From Pelistega suis (GTDB lineage Bacteria; Pseudomonadota; Gammaproteobacteria; Burkholderiales; Burkholderiaceae_B), in contig NZ_JABGBN010000001.1 in assembly GCF_013133795.1 (NCBI RefSeq), forward strand, positions 620,001 through 684,000: a stretch of DNA of 64,000 nucleotides, written 5' to 3'. The translations under genes and the position numbers were made by a program. Shown in pieces: positions 17,254 through 25,433 of the stretch; the first letter of the stretch is position 1; each line of letters opens with the position of its first letter. Under the pieces are notes generated by a model. It saw only the letters and a list, made by a program, of their open reading frames with translations, was not told the origin of the DNA and did not search any database.

Positions 17254-18153
17254 TTATTTAATACTGTTTTCGTCATTCGGCATAATATTCCAATGCAGTT
17301 TCTTACGTAGGGTAGAGAAATAGCTATAGCCCACGGGATGTAAAAACTGTACTTTATGCGAGGCTTTCTTAATCATAATCTTATCACCAGCTTGTAAATC
17401 AGACCATGTTTGCATATCAAAGTGAACACTTGCGCCACTACCTGCTCGACTAACATTGGATAATGTCAGGGTTAAAGTACCTGAAGAGGGAACCGCAATA
17501 GGACGATGCGAAAGTGTTTGTGGTGCAACCGGCACGAGTAAAAAAGCATCGACCATAGGATGGATAATCGGTCCATTGGCCGATAATGCATAAGCGGTAG
17601 AGCCCGTTGGTGTGGAGACGATAAGACCGTCTGTGCGTTGGCTATACATATAGGCGCCGTCATAATCGACGGAAATCTCAATCATACCACCACGTCCTGA
17701 ACGGTTTAGCACGATATCATTAAGCGCTAAATCAGTAGTGAGCACTTTACGGTCTCGAATAACAGAACCTTCGAGTAAGGAGCGTTTTTCAATCGTAAAT
17801 TTACCCTCTAATACTGCCTTAACCGCATTGATAGAATCATGTACTGGAATATCAGTAATAAAGCCTAAGCGACCATGGTTAATCCCTAGGAGAGGAATAG
17901 CATATTTACAGAGTGTACGAGCAGCGCCCAACATCGTACCGTCACCCCCCATCACAATGGCTAAATCGGCAATTTGCCCAATTTGTTCTAGGGAACCTGT
18001 ATGGTATTCTCTCACTCCGGTATTTTTGGCGGTGTCTTTTTCAATGATGACTTTGATATTTGCTTGCGTAAGTACTGACGCTAGCTCCCGTAATGGAGCA
18101 TCCATGCCAGAGTCTTCGTAACGACCAATAAGGGCAACTATTGAAAAATGCAT
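17254..18153 (-). CDS. nadK: NAD kinase
   Basis: Phosphorylates NAD to NADP using ATP. The catalytic GGDGT motif is at residues 69-73, followed by GHxGRLGF-type INHGRLGFITD, LNDIVLNR and DGLIVSTPTGSTAY, the diacylglycerol-kinase-like core. I start at ATG 18153 (MHFSIVALIGR, 299 residues), which aligns with the family start. An upstream in-frame start at 18195 would add 14 residues unlike the family. Divergent from hrcA with about 137 bp between start codons. Confidence 0.96.
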   Translation of the reverse strand: MHFSIVALIGRYEDSGMDAPLRELASVLTQANIKVIIEKDTAKNTGVREYHTGSLEQIGQIADLAIVMGGDGTMLGAARTLCKYAIPLLGINHGRLGFITDIPVHDSINAVKAVLEGKFTIEKRSLLEGSVIRDRKVLTTDLALNDIVLNRSGRGGMIEISVDYDGAYMYSQRTDGLIVSTPTGSTAYALSANGPIIHPMVDAFLLVPVAPQTLSHRPIAVPSSGTLTLTLSNVSRAGSGASVHFDMQTWSDLQAGDKIMIKKASHKVQFLHPVGYSYFSTLRKKLHWNIMPNDENSIK

Positions 18154-18290
18154 AGGTAAACCATATAAAATAATAGGGTGGATGCGAATATCCACGAAGG
18201 TAAATGTATTTATAAGTATTATTGTACTTATTCTTTTGCATTTTGCATAAGAGCTAGGATAAAAAAGACATATTAAAATATTGAGTGTGT

Positions 18291-19286
18291 ATGGACGAGC
18301 GTGCGAATCATTTATTGACAGCTCTTATTGAACGCTATATTCAAGAAGGGCAGCCTGTTGGCTCAAAAGCATTGGCAAGTATGTTTCAATTGTCACCGGC
18401 AACAATCCGCAATGTCATGGCAGACTTAGAGGCTCAGGGGCTTGTTCAAAGTCCACACACTTCTGCTGGACGTATTCCCACACCGAAAGGTTATCGTCTT
18501 TTTGTGGATAGATTATTAGCCGTAAAATCATTTCAAGCTCAACCTTATGAAGGTTTAGAACAAGCCTTTGAGTATAGTACACCTACACAGGCCTTGAATA
18601 CAGCAGCCTCTTTAATGTCTAAACTGACACGTTTTGCGGGTGTTGTGGTGACACCTCAGCGCTCTCAGGTATTTCGTCAAATAGAGTTTATTCGTTTATC
18701 TGAAAAACGAATTTTATTGATTATTGTGACGCCTGAGGGGGATGTACAAAATCGTATTTTATTAATGAATAAGGATTATACGGAGTCAGAGTTAATTCAA
18801 GCAGCCAATTTTTTTAATCAACATTTCTCGGGTAAGTCTTTTCAGGCGGTGCGAGAGGAATTGGTTTTACAGTTGCAAGTTTTAAAAGAAGATATTTCTA
18901 AGTTGATGCAAGCGACTGTGGATTATGTGGGTGAAATATGTTCAGAAGATGTGTATGTTTCGGGTGAAAAACATTTGTTGGATGTGACAGATATTGCCTC
19001 TGATATGAATCGTTTACGTCAGACTTTTTCGCTTTTTGAGCAAAAAACGGAGTTGATGCAATTGTTGGATGCCTCTTCTAACTCTCAAGGCGTACAGATT
19101 TTTATTGGGGGTGACTCTCACCTTGTGCCATTGGATGATTTATCTGTGGTGAGTGCACCTTATCAGGTTGATGGTAAAATAGTCGGTTCATTAGGCGTAA
19201 TAGGGCCGAGTCGAATGTCTTATGATAAAGTCATTCCTATTGTGGATATTACCGCTCGGTTATTATCCAATGCCTTGAGTAAGTAG
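18291..19286 (+). CDS. hrcA: Heat-inducible transcription repressor HrcA
   Basis: Repressor of chaperone genes through the CIRCE inverted repeat. N-terminal winged helix residues include [11 protein letters not shown] and [19 protein letters not shown], followed by [20 protein letters not shown], the family signature. The 331-residue length is normal. ATG at 18291 with GAG 5 nt upstream; a GTG two codons earlier is less likely. I see no CIRCE element upstream of hrcA, grpE or dnaK, so its targets (for example groES-groEL) probably lie outside the window. It is followed after 8 bp by hemH. Confidence 0.96.
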   Translation: MDERANHLLTALIERYIQEGQPVGSKALASMFQLSPATIRNVMADLEAQGLVQSPHTSAGRIPTPKGYRLFVDRLLAVKSFQAQPYEGLEQAFEYSTPTQALNTAASLMSKLTRFAGVVVTPQRSQVFRQIEFIRLSEKRILLIIVTPEGDVQNRILLMNKDYTESELIQAANFFNQHFSGKSFQAVREELVLQLQVLKEDISKLMQATVDYVGEICSEDVYVSGEKHLLDVTDIASDMNRLRQTFSLFEQKTELMQLLDASSNSQGVQIFIGGDSHLVPLDDLSVVSAPYQVDGKIVGSLGVIGPSRMSYDKVIPIVDITARLLSNALSK

Positions 19287-19294
19287 AGAGTGTT

Positions 19295-20272
19295 ATGAGT
19301 CAACCTATCGGTGTTTTATTGGTCAATTTAGGTACGCCTGCGAGTTATCAGGTCGCAGATATCCGACGTTATTTGAATGAATTTTTATCGGATACGCGAG
19401 TTGTTGAGTTACCTAAGTTTTTATGGCAATTCATTTTAAAAGGGGTTGTATTACCTTTTCGTGCTCCTAAATTAGTTGAAAAATACAAAGAAATTTGGAT
19501 GGACGGAGGCTCGCCTTTGTTGGTTTATACGCAGGCACAAGGGGAGGCACTTGCCCACAAGTTCGCTGATGAGAATATCATCGTTGAGATTGCTATGCGT
19601 TATGGTGAGCCTGATTTAGAAAAGGCTATATTGGGTCTACGAGAAAAAGGATGTGAACGTATTTTGGTGGTGCCTATGTATCCGCAGTACGCCGCAAGTA
19701 CCACGGCAACACTTTTTGATCGTGTGGCACAGATATCTAAAAAAATGCGTGACCAGCCAGATTATCGTTTTATTAAGCGTTATGCAGAGCATCCTGCGTA
19801 TATTGCCAGTCTTGCTCATAAGGTTGAGGAGTTTTGGCGGCTCAATGGAGTGCCACAACGCTTATTATTAAGCTTTCATGGTCTTCCTCAGCGAAGCGTG
19901 GATTTGGGTGATCCTTATTATGATGATTGCCATAAGACAGCGGCATTGTTAAGAGAGGCTTTAAAAACGTATAATGTTGAGATTGAGGTAAGTTTCCAAA
20001 GTCAATTTGGTAAAGCGAAATGGATTAGTCCTGCTACACAAACGGTTTTAGAGCGGTATCCGAGTCAAGGTGTGCATAATGTCGATGTGATGTGTCCGGG
20101 ATTCGCAGCGGATTGTTTGGAAACCCTCGAAGAAATTCAGCTTGGATGTGCAGAAGCCTTTAAAGCAAAAGGCGGAAAGCAATTTCGTTATATCCCTTGT
20201 TTAAATGCTGATCCGATGTGGATTGATGCTTTAGCACAAATTGTTAAAGATCGCCTTGGTTCGTGGTCATAG
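19295..20272 (+). CDS. hemH: Ferrochelatase
   Basis: Inserts Fe(II) into protoporphyrin IX, the last step of protoporphyrin-dependent haem synthesis. The N-terminus MSQPIGVLLVNLGTP is typical. The metal-binding/catalytic His lies in LLSFHGLPQRS near residue 195, the proton-abstracting Glu in CLETLEEI near 270, and SQFGKAKWISPAT is conserved. The 325-residue length is normal. It starts 8 bp after hrcA stops and lies 15 bp before the hexapeptide-repeat gene, so the three are probably co-transcribed up to the terminator at 20869. Confidence 0.97.
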   Translation: MSQPIGVLLVNLGTPASYQVADIRRYLNEFLSDTRVVELPKFLWQFILKGVVLPFRAPKLVEKYKEIWMDGGSPLLVYTQAQGEALAHKFADENIIVEIAMRYGEPDLEKAILGLREKGCERILVVPMYPQYAASTTATLFDRVAQISKKMRDQPDYRFIKRYAEHPAYIASLAHKVEEFWRLNGVPQRLLLSFHGLPQRSVDLGDPYYDDCHKTAALLREALKTYNVEIEVSFQSQFGKAKWISPATQTVLERYPSQGVHNVDVMCPGFAADCLETLEEIQLGCAEAFKAKGGKQFRYIPCLNADPMWIDALAQIVKDRLGSWS

Positions 20273-20287
20273 AAAAGAGAGAGAGTT

Positions 20288-20848
20288 ATGCTAAGAAAAA
20301 ACCCTCGTGGTGATTATCCAGAAGTCCATGAGACAGCCTTTGTTGATCCAACGGCTATTTTATGTGGTTTAGTAAAAGTGGGTCCCAATGTGTTTATCGG
20401 CCCTTATGCAGTTATTCGTGCGGATGAAGTTGACGAGGATGGCAATCTAGATCCCATCATTATCGGCGCTAATTCCAATATTCAAGACGGTGTGGTGATT
20501 CACTCTAAAGATGGGGCAGCAGTAACCATTGGGGAGAATACCTCTATTGCACATCGCTCGATTGTGCATGGCCCTTGCGAAGTTGGGAATAATGTTTTTA
20601 TCGGTTTTAATTCGGTGTTGTTTAATACTAAGGTGGGTGATAAGGCCGTTGTGCGCCATAACTGCGTGGTAGATGGGCATGATATTCCAGAGTCGTTTTA
20701 TTTACCGTCCGCAACTGTTGTGAGTAAGGCAACGGATTTGAATTTATTAGAAACTGTACCAGAAGAAGCGCGTGAGTTTTCTGAATCAGTGATGTTGACT
20801 AATGTGAGTTTTGCTTCGGCTTATCGTAAGGTACAAAATACCTTCTAA
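20288..20848 (+). CDS. Gamma-class carbonic-anhydrase-like left-handed beta-helix protein
   Basis: 186 residues of hexapeptide-repeat beta helix (FIGPYAVIRADE, NSNIQDGVVIHS, NTSIAHRSIVHG, NVFIGFNSVLFN). Three histidines in positions typical of the trimer-interface zinc site are present: H in VVIHS, H in IAHRS and H in IVHG. That supports the gamma-carbonic anhydrase family, although many bacterial members have unproven activity. GAGAGA precedes the ATG. Last gene of the hrcA-hemH unit. Confidence 0.75.
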   Translation: MLRKNPRGDYPEVHETAFVDPTAILCGLVKVGPNVFIGPYAVIRADEVDEDGNLDPIIIGANSNIQDGVVIHSKDGAAVTIGENTSIAHRSIVHGPCEVGNNVFIGFNSVLFNTKVGDKAVVRHNCVVDGHDIPESFYLPSATVVSKATDLNLLETVPEEAREFSESVMLTNVSFASAYRKVQNTF

Positions 20849-20868
20849 TCGATTTTTGCCTAATAATG

Positions 20869-20918
20869 AAATCCGTATGATGTGCTAAGTTGATTTAGCC
20901 ATGATGCGGATTTTTTAT
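20869..20918 (+). terminator. Terminator after the gamma-carbonic-anhydrase-like gene
   Basis: A long, slightly imperfect stem from AAATCCG at 20869 to CGGATTT, closed by a six-base loop GTTGAT, followed by a T-run. It separates the hrcA-hemH unit from the grpE heat-shock promoter that begins 8 bp later. Confidence 0.85.
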
Positions 20919-20925
20919 TTTCTCT

Positions 20926-20953
20926 CTTGAAATGGGGGCATTTGACCTCATAT
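20926..20953 (+). promoter_or_regulatory. Sigma-32 (RpoH) type promoter of grpE
   Basis: CTTGAAA at 20926-20932, a 13-bp spacer, then CCTCATAT at 20946-20953, closely matching the RpoH consensus CTTGAAA-N13/15-CCCCATnT. It lies 30 bp before the grpE start codon. Confidence 0.75.
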
Positions 20954-20983
20954 AGCGGAAAAATCATTTTTATAGAGGGAAAT

Positions 20984-21547
20984 ATGTCTCAAGAATCAAC
21001 AACACCCGAAACAAACTCTGAGCAAGAACTCGATACACAATCTCCTGTTAATTCTGAAGTAACCGAGGAGGTTACTCAAGACGAGGGTTCAGAAGAGCAA
21101 AAGCTAATCGGCGAGCTTCAGCAACAGGTGCTTGATTTAAAAGATCAGGTATTGCGTGCTCATGCAGAAATGGAAAATATTCGTCGTCGCTCTCAAGAAG
21201 AGGTATCAAAAGCACGTAAGTTTGGTACAGAGTCTTTTGCAGAAAGTCTTATCCCTGTTAAGGATAGTTTAGAGGCGGCATTGGCTGTAGAAAATCAAGC
21301 ATTAGAAACGTTAAAAGAAGGTATGGAAACGACGTTGCGTCAATTAGTGTCTGCGTTTGAACGTAATCAGCTTAAAGAGATTGCGCCAGCAACAGGCGAT
21401 AAGTTTGATCCAAATGTCCATCAAGCTATTTCATCTGTGCTTAATGCTGAAGTGGAAGCGAATGCGGTAGTTCAAACATTACAAAAGGGTTATACCATTG
21501 CCGAGCGTGTGTTACGTCCAGCATTAGTGATTGTTTCGGCAGGATAG
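20984..21547 (+). CDS. grpE: Nucleotide exchange factor GrpE
   Basis: Dimeric co-chaperone that releases ADP from DnaK. 187 residues: an acidic, disordered N-terminus (Glu/Thr/Ser-rich to about residue 45), then a long helix with [15 protein letters not shown], and the beta-wing end [25 protein letters not shown]. ATG at 20984 has GAGGGA 5 nt upstream. A longer frame from 20927 would overlap the heat-shock promoter and is rejected. Confidence 0.96.
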   Translation: MSQESTTPETNSEQELDTQSPVNSEVTEEVTQDEGSEEQKLIGELQQQVLDLKDQVLRAHAEMENIRRRSQEEVSKARKFGTESFAESLIPVKDSLEAALAVENQALETLKEGMETTLRQLVSAFERNQLKEIAPATGDKFDPNVHQAISSVLNAEVEANAVVQTLQKGYTIAERVLRPALVIVSAG

Positions 21548-21568
21548 TAAAAATTTCATTTAATCCCT

Positions 21569-21597
21569 CTTGAAAAGTGAATAAGTGAGCTTATATA
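21569..21597 (+). promoter_or_regulatory. Sigma-32 type promoter of dnaK
   Basis: CTTGAAA at 21569-21575, a 14-bp spacer and CTTATATA at 21590-21597. The -35 is perfect, the -10 fair. It gives dnaK its own heat-shock start, about 75 nt before the ATG. Confidence 0.65.
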
Positions 21598-21672
21598 GAG
21601 GGTATAGAAGAAAATAAGCAAATTTAATGTTTATTTTCACAAATGATTAAGAATATTTGAAGGTAAAATAAA

Positions 21673-23598
21673 ATGGCTAAAATTATTGGTATTGACTTAG
21701 GTACAACAAATAGCTGTGTGGCCGTATTAGACGGTGACCAAGTAAAAATTATTGAAAACTCAGAGGGTGCACGTACAACACCATCTATCGTGGCATATGC
21801 GCAAGACGGCGAAGTATTAGTGGGTGCTCCAGCTAAGCGTCAAGCGGTAACTAATCCTAAAAATACAATTTTCGCTGTTAAGCGTTTAATTGGTCGTAAA
21901 TTTACAGATAAAGAAGTTCAAAAAGACTTAGATTTAATGCCTTATGGTATTGTTGCTGCAGATAATGGCGATGCATGGGTAGAGGCTCAAGGTAAGAAAC
22001 TTGCTCCTCAACAAGTCTCTGCAGACATTCTTCGTAAGATGAAGAAAACAGCAGAGGACTTCTTAGGTGAGGAAGTGACTGAGGCAGTTATTACTGTACC
22101 CGCTTACTTTAATGACAGCCAACGTCAAGCGACTAAAGATGCAGGTAAGATTGCTGGTTTAGAAGTTAAACGTATTATTAACGAACCGACAGCAGCAGCT
22201 TTAGCATTTGGTCTAGATAAATCAGATAAAGCTGATCGTAAGATTGCGGTATTTGACTTGGGTGGTGGTACATTTGACGTATCTATCATCGAGATTGCGG
22301 ACGTTGACGGTGATAAACAATTTGAAGTGTTATCAACCAATGGTGATACTTTCTTAGGTGGTGAAGACTTTGACCAACGCATCATTGACTACATCATTGA
22401 TGAGTTTAAGAAAGAACAAGGTACAGACTTATCTAAAGATGTACTCGCTTTACAACGCCTAAAAGAAGCGGCTGAAAAAGCGAAAATTGAACTTTCTTCT
22501 AGCTCACAAACAGAAATCAACTTACCTTATATTACAGCGGATGCGTCAGGTCCTAAACACCTTAACTTAAAAATTACACGCGCTAAGTTAGAGGCCTTAG
22601 TTGAGGATTTAATTGAGCGTACTATTGAGCCTTGCCGTGTTGCCGTAAAAGACGCTGGCATTAAGATTACCGATATTGATGACGTTATCTTAGTGGGTGG
22701 TATGACTCGTATGCCAAAAGTACAAGAGAAAGTGAAAGAGTACTTTGGTAAAGACCCTCGTAAAGACGTTAACCCTGATGAGGCGGTGGCGTTTGGTGCT
22801 GCTATCCAAGGTTCTGTACTATCAGGTGATCGTAAAGACGTATTATTGTTAGACGTGACTCCACTATCTCTCGGTATTGAGACACTAGGTGGCGTGATGA
22901 CGAAGATGATTAAAAAGAACACGACAATTCCTACGAAGTTCTCACAAGTGTTCTCTACAGCTGAAGATAATCAACCTGCGGTAACCATTAAAGTGTACCA
23001 AGGTGAGCGTGAGATGGCTGTTCATAACAAGACATTGGGTGAGTTCAATCTAGAAGGTATCCCACCAGCACCACGTGGTTTACCACAAATTGAAGTAACT
23101 TTTGACATCGACGCTAACGGTATCTTACATGTATCGGCAAAAGACAAAGGTACAGGTAAAGAGAATAAGATTACTATTAAGGCAAACTCAGGTCTGTCTG
23201 ATGAGGAAATCGAACGTATGGTGAAAGACGCTGAAGCGAATGCAGCAGAAGACAAACGTTTAGCTGAACTTGCACAAGCACGCAACCAAGCAGACTCACT
23301 TGTACATGCTACTCGCAAATCATTAACAGAATATGGTGATAAGCTAGAAGCTGCTGAGAAAGAAGCTATCGAAGCTGCTATTAAAGAGGTCGAAGAAGCG
23401 ATCAAAGGCGATGATAAAGCAGCTATCGATGCTAAAGTTGAAGCACTTGGTACAGCCTCACAAAAACTCGGCGAGAAAATGTATGCTGATATGCAAGCAC
23501 AAGCAGCAGCACAACAAGGCGCAGCAGGTGCAGAGCAACCACAAGCGGCAGATGACAATGTAGTCGATGCTGAATTCAAAGAAGTTAAACGTGACTAA
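21673..23598 (+). CDS. dnaK: Chaperone DnaK (Hsp70)
   Basis: ATP-driven chaperone of the DnaK-DnaJ-GrpE machine. 641 residues: N-terminal actin-like ATPase with [13 protein letters not shown], the [12 protein letters not shown] phosphate loop and [12 protein letters not shown]; the hydrophobic linker [13 protein letters not shown]; the peptide-binding domain; and a C-terminal lid ending [17 protein letters not shown] lies upstream of the ATG. Confidence 0.99.
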   Translation: MAKIIGIDLGTTNSCVAVLDGDQVKIIENSEGARTTPSIVAYAQDGEVLVGAPAKRQAVTNPKNTIFAVKRLIGRKFTDKEVQKDLDLMPYGIVAADNGDAWVEAQGKKLAPQQVSADILRKMKKTAEDFLGEEVTEAVITVPAYFNDSQRQATKDAGKIAGLEVKRIINEPTAAALAFGLDKSDKADRKIAVFDLGGGTFDVSIIEIADVDGDKQFEVLSTNGDTFLGGEDFDQRIIDYIIDEFKKEQGTDLSKDVLALQRLKEAAEKAKIELSSSSQTEINLPYITADASGPKHLNLKITRAKLEALVEDLIERTIEPCRVAVKDAGIKITDIDDVILVGGMTRMPKVQEKVKEYFGKDPRKDVNPDEAVAFGAAIQGSVLSGDRKDVLLLDVTPLSLGIETLGGVMTKMIKKNTTIPTKFSQVFSTAEDNQPAVTIKVYQGEREMAVHNKTLGEFNLEGIPPAPRGLPQIEVTFDIDANGILHVSAKDKGTGKENKITIKANSGLSDEEIERMVKDAEANAAEDKRLAELAQARNQADSLVHATRKSLTEYGDKLEAAEKEAIEAAIKEVEEAIKGDDKAAIDAKVEALGTASQKLGEKMYADMQAQAAAQQGAAGAEQPQAADDNVVDAEFKEVKRD

Positions 23599-23627
23599 TT
23601 TGATATTCACGCATTAAACAAATCTTC

Positions 23628-23660
23628 GGCGTGCGGTCTTCATTGTGAGGGGCGCACGCC
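23628..23660 (+). terminator. Hairpin between dnaK and dnaJ
   Basis: GGCGTGCG pairs with CGCACGCC around a 17-base loop, followed by AAAACATTTT rather than a clean U-run. It probably reduces rather than ends transcription into dnaJ, a common way of making more DnaK than DnaJ. Confidence 0.5.
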
Positions 23661-23686
23661 AAAACATTTTATAAAATTTCATACCT

Positions 23687-24805
23687 ATGGCAAAAAGAGA
23701 TTATTACGAGGTATTAGGATTAAGCAAAGGTGCTAGCGAGGATGAGCTAAAAAAAGCTTATCGTAAATTAGCTATGAAGTACCATCCTGATCGTAATCCT
23801 GATAGTAAAGAAGCTGAAGAAAAGTTTAAAGAAGTCAAAGAGGCTTACGAAACTTTATCTGACCCAGCCAAACGTCAAGCGTATGATCAATTCGGTCATG
23901 CGGGTGTTGATCCTAATCAAGGCATGGGTGGAATGGGTGGTGGTGCTCATTTCGGTGATATGTTCGGTGATATTTTTGGTGATATCTTTGGTGGTGGTCG
24001 TCGCTCAAGTGGTCCTCAAGTCTATCGTGGAGCAGACCTTAAATACAGTTTAGAAATTACCTTAGAACAAGCGGCAGAAGGATATAAGACAGAGATTCGT
24101 ATCCCGAGCTATGAGTCTTGTACTACTTGTAATGGTTCAGGTGCTAAACCGGGTACAGAACCTATTACTTGTCGAACCTGTAACGGTAGTGGGCAGGTTT
24201 TTATGTCACAAGGTTTTTTCCGTGTTCAGCAGACTTGTCATACGTGTCACGGTACAGGTAAAGAGATTAAAGAGCCTTGCTCAAGCTGTCATGGTGAAGG
24301 ACGTATTCGTAAAACCAAAACCTTGGAAGTTAAAATTCCAGCAGGTATTGATGACGGTATGCGTATTCGTTCGGCGGGCAATGGTGAGCCGGGTGTTAAT
24401 GGTGGTCCACAAGGTGATTTATATGTGGAAATCCGTATTAAGAAGCACTCGATTTTTGAACGTGATGGTGACGACTTACATTGCGAAGTACCGCTACCGT
24501 TTGTAACAGCTGCCTTGGGTGGTAAATTGGAAATCCCAACGTTAAACGGTCAGGGCGAAATTGATATCCCAGAAGGTACGCAGACAGGTAAGGTATTCCG
24601 TTTGCGAGGCAAGGGTATCAAAGGCGTTCATTCTGCTTATCCTGGGGATTTATACTGCCATGTATTTATCGAAACACCGGTGAAATTAACCAATAAGCAA
24701 AAAGACTTATTGCGAGAGTTCCAAGAGTCCGTTAATGCAGACGCAGGTAAACACTCGCCACAGAATAAGAGCTTTGCAGATAAGGTTAAAGACTTTTTTA
24801 AATAA
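23687..24805 (+). CDS. dnaJ: Chaperone protein DnaJ
   Basis: Co-chaperone that stimulates DnaK ATP hydrolysis and delivers substrates. 372 residues: J domain with HPD at 33-35, a Gly/Phe-rich linker (residues about 78-110), four zinc-binding CxxCxGxG repeats ([32 protein letters not shown]), then the C-terminal substrate-binding beta domains. There is no clear Shine-Dalgarno before the ATG; start chosen from the invariant [11 protein letters not shown]. Confidence 0.98.
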   Translation: MAKRDYYEVLGLSKGASEDELKKAYRKLAMKYHPDRNPDSKEAEEKFKEVKEAYETLSDPAKRQAYDQFGHAGVDPNQGMGGMGGGAHFGDMFGDIFGDIFGGGRRSSGPQVYRGADLKYSLEITLEQAAEGYKTEIRIPSYESCTTCNGSGAKPGTEPITCRTCNGSGQVFMSQGFFRVQQTCHTCHGTGKEIKEPCSSCHGEGRIRKTKTLEVKIPAGIDDGMRIRSAGNGEPGVNGGPQGDLYVEIRIKKHSIFERDGDDLHCEVPLPFVTAALGGKLEIPTLNGQGEIDIPEGTQTGKVFRLRGKGIKGVHSAYPGDLYCHVFIETPVKLTNKQKDLLREFQESVNADAGKHSPQNKSFADKVKDFFK

Positions 24806-24818
24806 AGTCCATAAACGA

Positions 24819-24846
24819 AGAGAGGATATATTTTCCTCTCTTTTTT
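24819..24846 (+). terminator. Terminator of the grpE-dnaK-dnaJ region
   Basis: AGAGAGG and CCTCTCT around a nine-base loop, followed by six T. Confidence 0.9.
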
Positions 24847-24973
24847 ATGTTCGAGCGAGTTGGATGTAAATGACTTCTCCACCATGTACGGCACAAACTC
24901 TGTTCGTAGTAGTATTGGCGATTGATTGCGCCTCTTCATTTGGAAGATTGGCGATTTCTATTTTTTTAGCGTC
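24845..24973 (-). pseudogene. C-terminal fragment of an unidentified small protein gene
   Basis: A minus-strand open frame of 42 codons with no usable start runs to a TAA at 24847-24845. It reads KKIEIANLPNEEAQSIANTT followed by TNRVCAVHGGEVIYIQLART. The amphipathic stretch followed by GGExIYI is reminiscent of the N-terminal part of phage Mor-type activators, but I cannot confirm this. It shares a 19-bp identical DNA segment (24918-24936) with the region upstream of ilvB (59248-59266). That segment encodes EAQSIA in the same frame at both places, supporting a once-coding origin. The rest of the 24850-25048 interval shows nothing else. Confidence 0.35.
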
Positions 24974-25048
24974 TCAATTACTGTACTTGCTTCTGTAAGT
25001 GGAGTAAAAAGCGGTAAACCGTGGTAGGTAGCGGTTTTAAATAGGCAA

Positions 25049-25075
25049 TAAAAAAGCCGTTAAACGAGTAACGGC
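25049..25075 (-). terminator. Terminator of tRNA-Val
   Basis: On the minus strand GCCGTTA and TAACGGC form a stem around a six-base loop, followed by six T. It ends 43 bp past the tRNA. Confidence 0.85.
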
Positions 25076-25118
25076 GCGGCTTTTGCGGGTAATCTTGGGA
25101 AACTATTGTATAGGGAAT

Positions 25119-25195
25119 TGGTAGGCGATACTGGATTCGAACCAGCGACCTCTACGATGTCAACGTAGCGCTCTAACCAACTGAGCTAACCGCCT
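25119..25195 (-). tRNA. tRNA-Val(GAC)
   Basis: 77 nt with an encoded CCA. The acceptor stem AGGCGGT pairs with ATCGCCT (one G-T), the anticodon stem CTACG/CGTAG encloses TTGACAT with anticodon GAC, and the T-loop is TTCGAAT. Confidence 0.97.
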
Positions 25196-25213
25196 GCAAC
25201 TATAAGATTGCAA

Positions 25214-25243
25214 ATTATAAAGGCACTATATTTTTTTTGTCAA
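25214..25243 (-). promoter_or_regulatory. Sigma-70 promoter of tRNA-Val
   Basis: Perfect TTGACA (25243-25238) and perfect TATAAT (25219-25214) on the minus strand with an 18-bp spacer, 18 nt before the tRNA. Confidence 0.85.
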
Positions 25244-25433
25244 GAGAAACGTAAACATCGAAGTTGATTTACAAACGTAACGTTATGTCTGAAAAAAACG
25301 ACAAAATCCTTTTGAATTTGTAAAGGAGAGTAAAGGTAAGCATAAATTAGCAGCATGTGGGGAGAATGATTGTTAGAATCAAGGGAAAGTAAGATTGGGG
25401 ATTTCCCTATTCTGGAATTTAGGAATATTAGCA

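Noticed and set aside
22125-23579. Minus-strand frames opposite dnaK (86 to 185 codons)
   Set aside because: Ser/Ala-rich low-complexity translations antisense to a highly conserved gene, with no ribosome-binding sites.
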